A stretch of DNA of 18,500 nucleotides from Dyella_A sp051962475 (lineage in GTDB: Bacteria > Pseudomonadota > Gammaproteobacteria > Xanthomonadales > Rhodanobacteraceae), in contig NZ_JBQCCF010000007.1 of assembly GCF_051962475.1 (NCBI RefSeq), positions 1 to 18,500 on the forward strand, written 5' to 3'. Position 1 is the first letter of the stretch; the number at the start of each line of letters is the position of its first letter. The translations under genes and the position numbers were made by a program. Positions 14,972 to 18,500 of this stretch are shown piece by piece. The notes under the pieces are model-generated. The model was not told the DNA's origin. It did not search any database and saw nothing but the letters and a program-made list of their open reading frames with translations.

Positions 14972-15742
14972 GGCTCCCTCTCCCCTGAACAGCTTCATCG
15001 ATCGGCGGAAAGGCTGAAGCGGCGAACGCCGCGCCACCCCGACGCCCACGATCTGCCCCTTCGCCCTTGAACGGCTTCGCCGTTCGGGGAAAAGGGCTGG
15101 GGTGAGGGGGCTCTGGCTTCCGAGCGACCGCCGCTGCCCCGCGGACAACCAACCTCCAAATCGCCCCCTCACCCAACCCTCTCCCCCGAGCAAGCTCAGG
15201 GGAGAGGGCTAAAGCAGCGAGCGCTGCGCCACCTCGACGCCCACGATCCGCTCCCTCTCCCTCGAAGGGGTTTGCTGTTCGGAGAAGAAGACCTGAATCC
15301 CCGGTCCCTCGTAATGAATAACGGCCCTCGAAGCCCACCGCCGTGCTCCCTCGCCCCTGAACAGCTTCATCGTTCGGGGGAGAGGGCCGGGGTGAGGGGG
15401 CTCTGGCTTCCGAGCGACCACCGCTGCGCCCGCAGACAACCAGCCTCCAAATCGCCCCCTCACCCAACCCTCTCCCCCGAGCAAGCTCAGGGGAGAGGGC
15501 TAAATCAGCGAGCGCCCCGCTACCTCGAAGTCCACCGCCTTGCTCCCTCTCCCTTGAACGGCCTCACCGTTCGGGGGAGAGGGTCGGGGTGAGGGGGCTC
15601 TGGCTTCCTAGCGACCGCCGCTACCCCGCGGACAACTAACCTCCAAATCACCCCCCTCACCCAACCCTCTCCCCCGAGTCCGCTCAGGGGAGAGGGCTAA
15701 AGCGGCGAGCGCCAAGCCGCCTCGACGCCCACGATCTGCTCG
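14972..15742. repeat. Mosaic array of hairpin-forming intergenic repeats
   Basis: About 770 bases between ccoN and alkB consist of repeated modules and no gene. The full unit has an A module (CTCCCTCTCCC...GAACGGC...GTTCGGGGGAGAGGG...GGGTGAGGGGG), a conserved spacer of about 53 bases starting CTCTGGCTTC, and a B module with a strong hairpin. It ends in a tail containing CGACGCCCACGATC. Full units lie at about 15055-15249, 15345-15540 and 15541-15740. Their spacers start at 15111, 15401 and 15598, so spacing is 290 then 197. Partial units lie at about 14972-15058 and 15250-15344. B hairpins are at 15177-15208, 15468-15499 and 15665-15696. The first pairs CCCTCTCCCC and GAGC with their complements across an AA loop with one mismatch. 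A and B arms are complementary to each other, so larger folds are possible. Open frames here are repeat translations. Confidence 0.9.
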
Positions 15743-15804
15743 CTCGCCCCCCCCGACACCTCGATAGACCAAGGCAAACGCTATGCCCTGCTTTTGCCGC
15801 GCGG

Positions 15805-16887
15805 CTAGAACGCTCCTGTTTCGCTTGGGACGCGAAAGGCCAGCGCCCGCGGATTCATCACCCGGCGCCACAGCGGCGGCACCAGGGCCAGCACGAACAT
15901 GGTGGCGTAGCCGGCCGGCAGCTGCGGGCTGTCGCCGTGGTGGCGCAGCACCTGGTAGCGTCGGCGCGCCACGGCGTGGTGATCGGAGTGGCGCTGCAGG
16001 TTGAACAGCAGCCAGTTGGTGTAGCGCTGCGGCGCGTTCCAGGAGTGGTGATGAGTGACGCGCTCGTAGCGGCCGGGGGCGATCAGCTGCCGCTCCAGGC
16101 CGTAGTGCTCCACGTAGTTGATCACCTCCAGCGTGGCCGCGGCGATCACCCCCTGCAGCAGGAAGAACCCCAGCGCGCGCCACCCGCCGGCCCACGCGAA
16201 AGCGGCCATGAAGGCCAGCCACAACGCAGTCCAAGCCACCATCTCGTTGCGCCATGACCACGGCGAGCGACCGCGCCCGCGCAGGCGCTGCGCCTCCAGC
16301 CGCCAGGCGTTGCGCACGTTGCGCCACAGCGCGCGTGGCACGAAGGCGTAGACCGACTCACCCAGCCGCGCCGAGGACGAATCCTCCGACGTGGCCACGT
16401 GCAGGTGATGCCCACGCACGTGCTCCACCTTGAAGCCGGCGTAGCCCACCGAGGTGAGCAGCAGGCCGCCGAGCAGCGGCTCCCAGCGCGTGGACTTGTG
16501 GATCAGCTCGTGCGCCGGATTGATCGCCAGCACCCCGCCGATCACGCCCGTGGACACCAGCCAGCCCAGCTTCGCCGGCAGCGAATCCAGCGCCGCGAAA
16601 CGCGCCGTGCACCACGCCAGCAGGCCCAGCCACACCGGCACCACCAGCGCGGTGAGCATGGGGAAGTAGTGGGCATGCTCCAGTCGGGTGACCGCAGCCG
16701 CGTCGTCCTCGTTGCGCCGCTCGTCGCCGCACAGCGCGTCGATCCACGGCACCACGACGAAGATGAACACCACTGGGAACCAGGCGGCGAGCCCGGGCGG
16801 CACACCGAAGCGCATGAGCTGCCACGCTCCGGCCGGCAACAGTGCCGTGGAGAAGGCCAGCAAAAACCCGAGATCGCGGGCGCGCAT
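15805..16887 (-). CDS. alkB: AlkB-type membrane alkane 1-monooxygenase
   Basis: AlkB is an integral-membrane di-iron enzyme that hydroxylates the terminal carbon of medium-chain alkanes, using electrons from rubredoxin. The 360-residue product has several membrane helices and the complete histidine-box set: HELIHK at 126-131, EHVRGHH at 155-161, and LQRHSDHH at 297-304. NYVEHYGLER at 257-266 is a further signature that sets AlkB apart from fatty-acid desaturases. The ATG at 16887 is chosen because the protein begins directly before the first hydrophobic segment; upstream in-frame residues look non-coding. No rubredoxin or rubredoxin reductase gene is adjacent, so electron partners must be encoded elsewhere. 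A related XylM-like or other hydroxylase specificity cannot be excluded. Confidence 0.9.
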   Translation of the reverse strand: MRARDLGFLLAFSTALLPAGAWQLMRFGVPPGLAAWFPVVFIFVVVPWIDALCGDERRNEDDAAAVTRLEHAHYFPMLTALVVPVWLGLLAWCTARFAALDSLPAKLGWLVSTGVIGGVLAINPAHELIHKSTRWEPLLGGLLLTSVGYAGFKVEHVRGHHLHVATSEDSSSARLGESVYAFVPRALWRNVRNAWRLEAQRLRGRGRSPWSWRNEMVAWTALWLAFMAAFAWAGGWRALGFFLLQGVIAAATLEVINYVEHYGLERQLIAPGRYERVTHHHSWNAPQRYTNWLLFNLQRHSDHHAVARRRYQVLRHHGDSPQLPAGYATMFVLALVPPLWRRVMNPRALAFRVPSETGAF

Positions 16888-17061
16888 GGGCGGCAGTCTA
16901 TGCTCGCGACGGCAGCCGATGTAAGCCGTGCCGGACCCGGCAGGGCGGAAACTTCGTGCCGTGCCTCCGGGCGACAGTCCCGGAGTCAAGCGCCTGCGCC
17001 CACGGCCGTCTGGCGCGGCCCGCCGTCACGGGCAGTGCCCAGCACGAATGAAGGGAAAAAC

Positions 17062-17937
17062 TCAGCCCGGCAGACGCGCCAGCCAGTCACCGAGCTGCTT
17101 CATCACCTGGCTGCGCGCGGGCTCGGCCTCGTTGAACAGCTCGTGGTACAGCGTGTCGAAATGGCGCGCGGTGAGCTGGCGCGTGGCCCACGCGGCGGCG
17201 GCGAACTCGCGGCTGCCGGCGGCGTCCACCAGGCGATCGGCGCCGGCCGCGAGCAGCAGGGTCGGCACGGCCAGCCGCGAGGCGTCGGCGAGGCACGAGG
17301 GCCCGGCGCGGAAGATGAAGTCGGCCATCCGCGGCGTGATGCGCGCGCTGCACAGCGGGTCGTGGCGATACGCCGCCACCACCGAGGCGTCGTGCGAGAG
17401 GTGATCCACCGCCAGCCCGGTGCGCAGCGGCAGGTTCGGCAGCGTGCGCGCCAGCCCCGCCGCCAGCAACTGCAGCCACCTCGCCTCATGGTTGAGGAAG
17501 GCCGGCGAGGACAGCACCAGCGCGGCCGGCGTCACGCGCCCGTCGAGCACGGCGCGCGCCGCCACCAGGCCACCCATGCTGTGACCGAGCAGCAGCGGCA
17601 GCGCCGGTGCAGACCCCGCGTAGTCCGCATACACGGCGGCGAGGTCGGACAGCAGATCGTCGTCCCGCGACAGCGCCCCGCGCGGCCCGGGACTCAGACC
17701 GTGGCCGCGCTGGTCGTAGCCCAGCACGTCGTAGCCGCGCGCGTTGAACCAGGCGGCGACGTGACGGTAACGGCCGCTGTGCTCACCCAGGCCATGCACC
17801 AGCAGCACCGCGCGACTGGCCCCGGGCAGCGCCCAATGCCGGCGCACCAGCATCTGTCCATCGGCCACGGGACGGGAATCCAGCACACCTTCCGGCGCAC
17901 GGGCATAAGGCGGTTGCGGGCGCGCGTCCACGTCCAT
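17062..17937 (-). CDS. Alpha/beta hydrolase, monoacylglycerol lipase/lysophospholipase type
   Basis: This 291-residue protein belongs to the serine hydrolase group that includes monoacylglycerol lipases and PldB-like lysophospholipases. The oxyanion-hole region HGLGEHSGRY is at 48-57, and YDQRGHGLSPGPRG follows at 74-87. The nucleophile elbow GHSMGG is at 118-123 (Ser120). The likely acid is D234 (AGADRLVD), and the base is H265 (TLYHELFNE), so the triad is intact. No signal peptide is seen, so it is probably cytoplasmic. The ATG at 17937 is chosen because GAAAG lies about 6 bases upstream; an in-frame ATG at 17943 would leave no room for a ribosome site. It may act in acylglycerol turnover; the substrate cannot be read from the sequence. 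It is divergent from the small gene at 18069. Confidence 0.88.
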   Translation of the reverse strand: MDVDARPQPPYARAPEGVLDSRPVADGQMLVRRHWALPGASRAVLLVHGLGEHSGRYRHVAAWFNARGYDVLGYDQRGHGLSPGPRGALSRDDDLLSDLAAVYADYAGSAPALPLLLGHSMGGLVAARAVLDGRVTPAALVLSSPAFLNHEARWLQLLAAGLARTLPNLPLRTGLAVDHLSHDASVVAAYRHDPLCSARITPRMADFIFRAGPSCLADASRLAVPTLLLAAGADRLVDAAGSREFAAAAWATRQLTARHFDTLYHELFNEAEPARSQVMKQLGDWLARLPG

Positions 17938-18068
17938 GGGCATCTTTCGGGGGTGGGGTAAAGGCCCATGATGCAACGTGCGCCGATGGCACGCCAACGC
18001 CGGCTTCGGCGCCACCCTCACCGCATCTGCGGCATGCTCGTGCGTTGTGTCGCCAACGGACGCCGTCG

Positions 18069-18227
18069 ATGGGCTGCCTGCCACTGCCGCTGTTGTTTCT
18101 GCTCGGATTCGGAATCGGCTATCTCGCCGCCGGCCGCACCGGCGCCCTGTGGGGTGCCGGCATCGGCCTGCTGCTGGGCCTGTTCGCGATGGGCTGGCTG
18201 ATTCGTTTAATGCGCGGCAAGCGCTGA
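18069..18227 (+). CDS. Small two-helix membrane protein, function unknown
   Basis: The 52-residue frame starts MGCLPLPLLFLLG and contains two hydrophobic segments (about 3-22 and 27-45) rich in small residues, with repeated GxxxG-like spacing. It ends in a basic RLMRGKR that would sit in the cytoplasm. The composition is far from a random shadow frame. It is intergenic and diverges from the hydrolase gene. The ATG at 18069 is preferred to a TTG at 18045 because the intervening residues (CRQRTPS) are polar. The ribosome site is weak (GGACG). No function is assigned. Confidence 0.6.
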   Translation: MGCLPLPLLFLLGFGIGYLAAGRTGALWGAGIGLLLGLFAMGWLIRLMRGKR

Positions 18228-18253
18228 AGTCCCCGACACCCCCACCCGCCTTT

Positions 18254-18335
18254 GTAGGAGCCCGCTCGCGGGCGATGCTTCTCGCTTTGGATGTACATCG
18301 ACAGCCAAGAGCATCGCCCGCAAGCGGGCTCCTAC
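18254..18335. repeat. Inverted REP pair, copy 1
   Basis: Two 25-base arms, 18254-18278 and 18311-18335, are reverse complements with one mismatch and begin or end in GTAGGAGC. Each arm alone contains a perfect short hairpin: GCCCGC-TC-GCGGGC in the left arm and GCCCGC-AA-GCGGGC in the right. The 32-base middle holds the palindrome GATGTACATC at 18290-18299. This is the layout of a BIME-type pair of REP elements. It lies 26 bases after the small gene and may act as its 3' end or mRNA-stability element. Confidence 0.9.
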
Positions 18336-18414
18336 GGGGTCGGGGTAAGCCCGTTGCGAGAGGCGCGGCGGAACCGGCGGGGCGACTCGAAACAACTAAC
18401 GCACATCCGCCTTT

Positions 18415-18496
18415 GTAGGAGCCCGCTCGCGGGCGATGCCTTTCGCTTTGGATGTACATCGACAGCCAAGAGCATCGCCCGCAAGCGGGCTCCTAC
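18415..18496. repeat. Inverted REP pair, copy 2
   Basis: This is a second copy of the preceding pair, exactly 161 bases downstream in the same orientation, with arms at 18415-18439 and 18472-18496. The two copies differ at only two positions, both in the loop just after the left arm. The 79 bases between the copies show no gene. The window ends four bases later, so further copies may follow. Confidence 0.9.
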
Positions 18497-18500
18497 GGGG

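Noticed and set aside
15177..15208. Intrinsic terminator at the B hairpin
   Set aside because: The stem is strong but no T-rich tract follows on either strand, so I call it a repeat module only.
14937..15592. Several open frames inside the repeat array
   Set aside because: Their residues come from translating the repeat modules (for example repeated SPRPSP/GRGLGEG strings), and none has a ribosome site or family signature.
14972..15742. CRISPR array
   Set aside because: The repeats are long, internally palindromic and unevenly spaced, and the sequences between hairpins are conserved rather than unique spacers. No cas genes are present.

Overview
The window looks like chromosome from a high-GC gammaproteobacterium, most likely a Rhodanobacteraceae/Xanthomonadaceae member such as Rhodanobacter. 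This placement is an inference. It rests on the very GC-rich coding bias, on the combination of a cytochrome c-fused NirK with a cbb3 oxidase operon and an Fnr regulator, and on the REP-like elements of the GTAGGAGCCCGC type near the right end. No rRNA, tRNA, phage, IS element or CRISPR array is recognisable.

Layout. (1) 57-2244, plus strand: hemN (oxygen-independent coproporphyrinogen III dehydrogenase) and fnr, a true [4Fe-4S] oxygen sensor, probably one operon. (2) 2615-3853: nnrS, a haem-copper membrane protein of NO metabolism. (3) 3971-7395: a tight operon of nirK (copper nitrite reductase with C-terminal cytochrome c), nirV, a SCO-type copper chaperone and an unrecognised His/Met-rich exported protein. 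(4) 14860 down to 7397, minus strand: a long run ccoN-ccoO-ccoQ-ccoP-ccoH-ccoI-ccoS, then a group 3 truncated haemoglobin and a PLP-dependent Cds1-like cysteine desulfhydrase/synthase. Several of these genes overlap by ATGA or GTGA. (5) 14970-15740: about 0.77 kb of mosaic hairpin repeats. (6) 15805-16887, minus: alkB-type alkane hydroxylase. (7) 17062-17937, minus: monoacylglycerol-lipase-like hydrolase. (8) 18069-18227: a tiny membrane protein. (9) 18254-18496: two near-identical inverted REP pairs.

How it fits together. The regulator gene fnr lies between four good Fnr-type boxes (TTGAC/CTGAC-N4-GTCAA/GTCAG and variants), placed upstream of hemN(-fnr), nnrS, nirK and ccoN. In all four a -10-like hexamer sits at the spacing expected for class II activation. 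The left 15 kb therefore reads as a compact low-oxygen and nitrite-respiration island. It supplies haem without oxygen (HemN), nitrite reduction (NirK/NirV), NO handling (NnrS, globin), a high-affinity oxidase (Cco) and copper handling (SCO, CcoI). The copper branch has three unusual points: ccoG is absent from its usual place, CcoI lacks N-terminal CxxC motifs, and CcoH is only 75 residues. The least explained genes are the 156-residue exported protein closing the nirK operon and the globin/Cds1-like pair closing the cco run.
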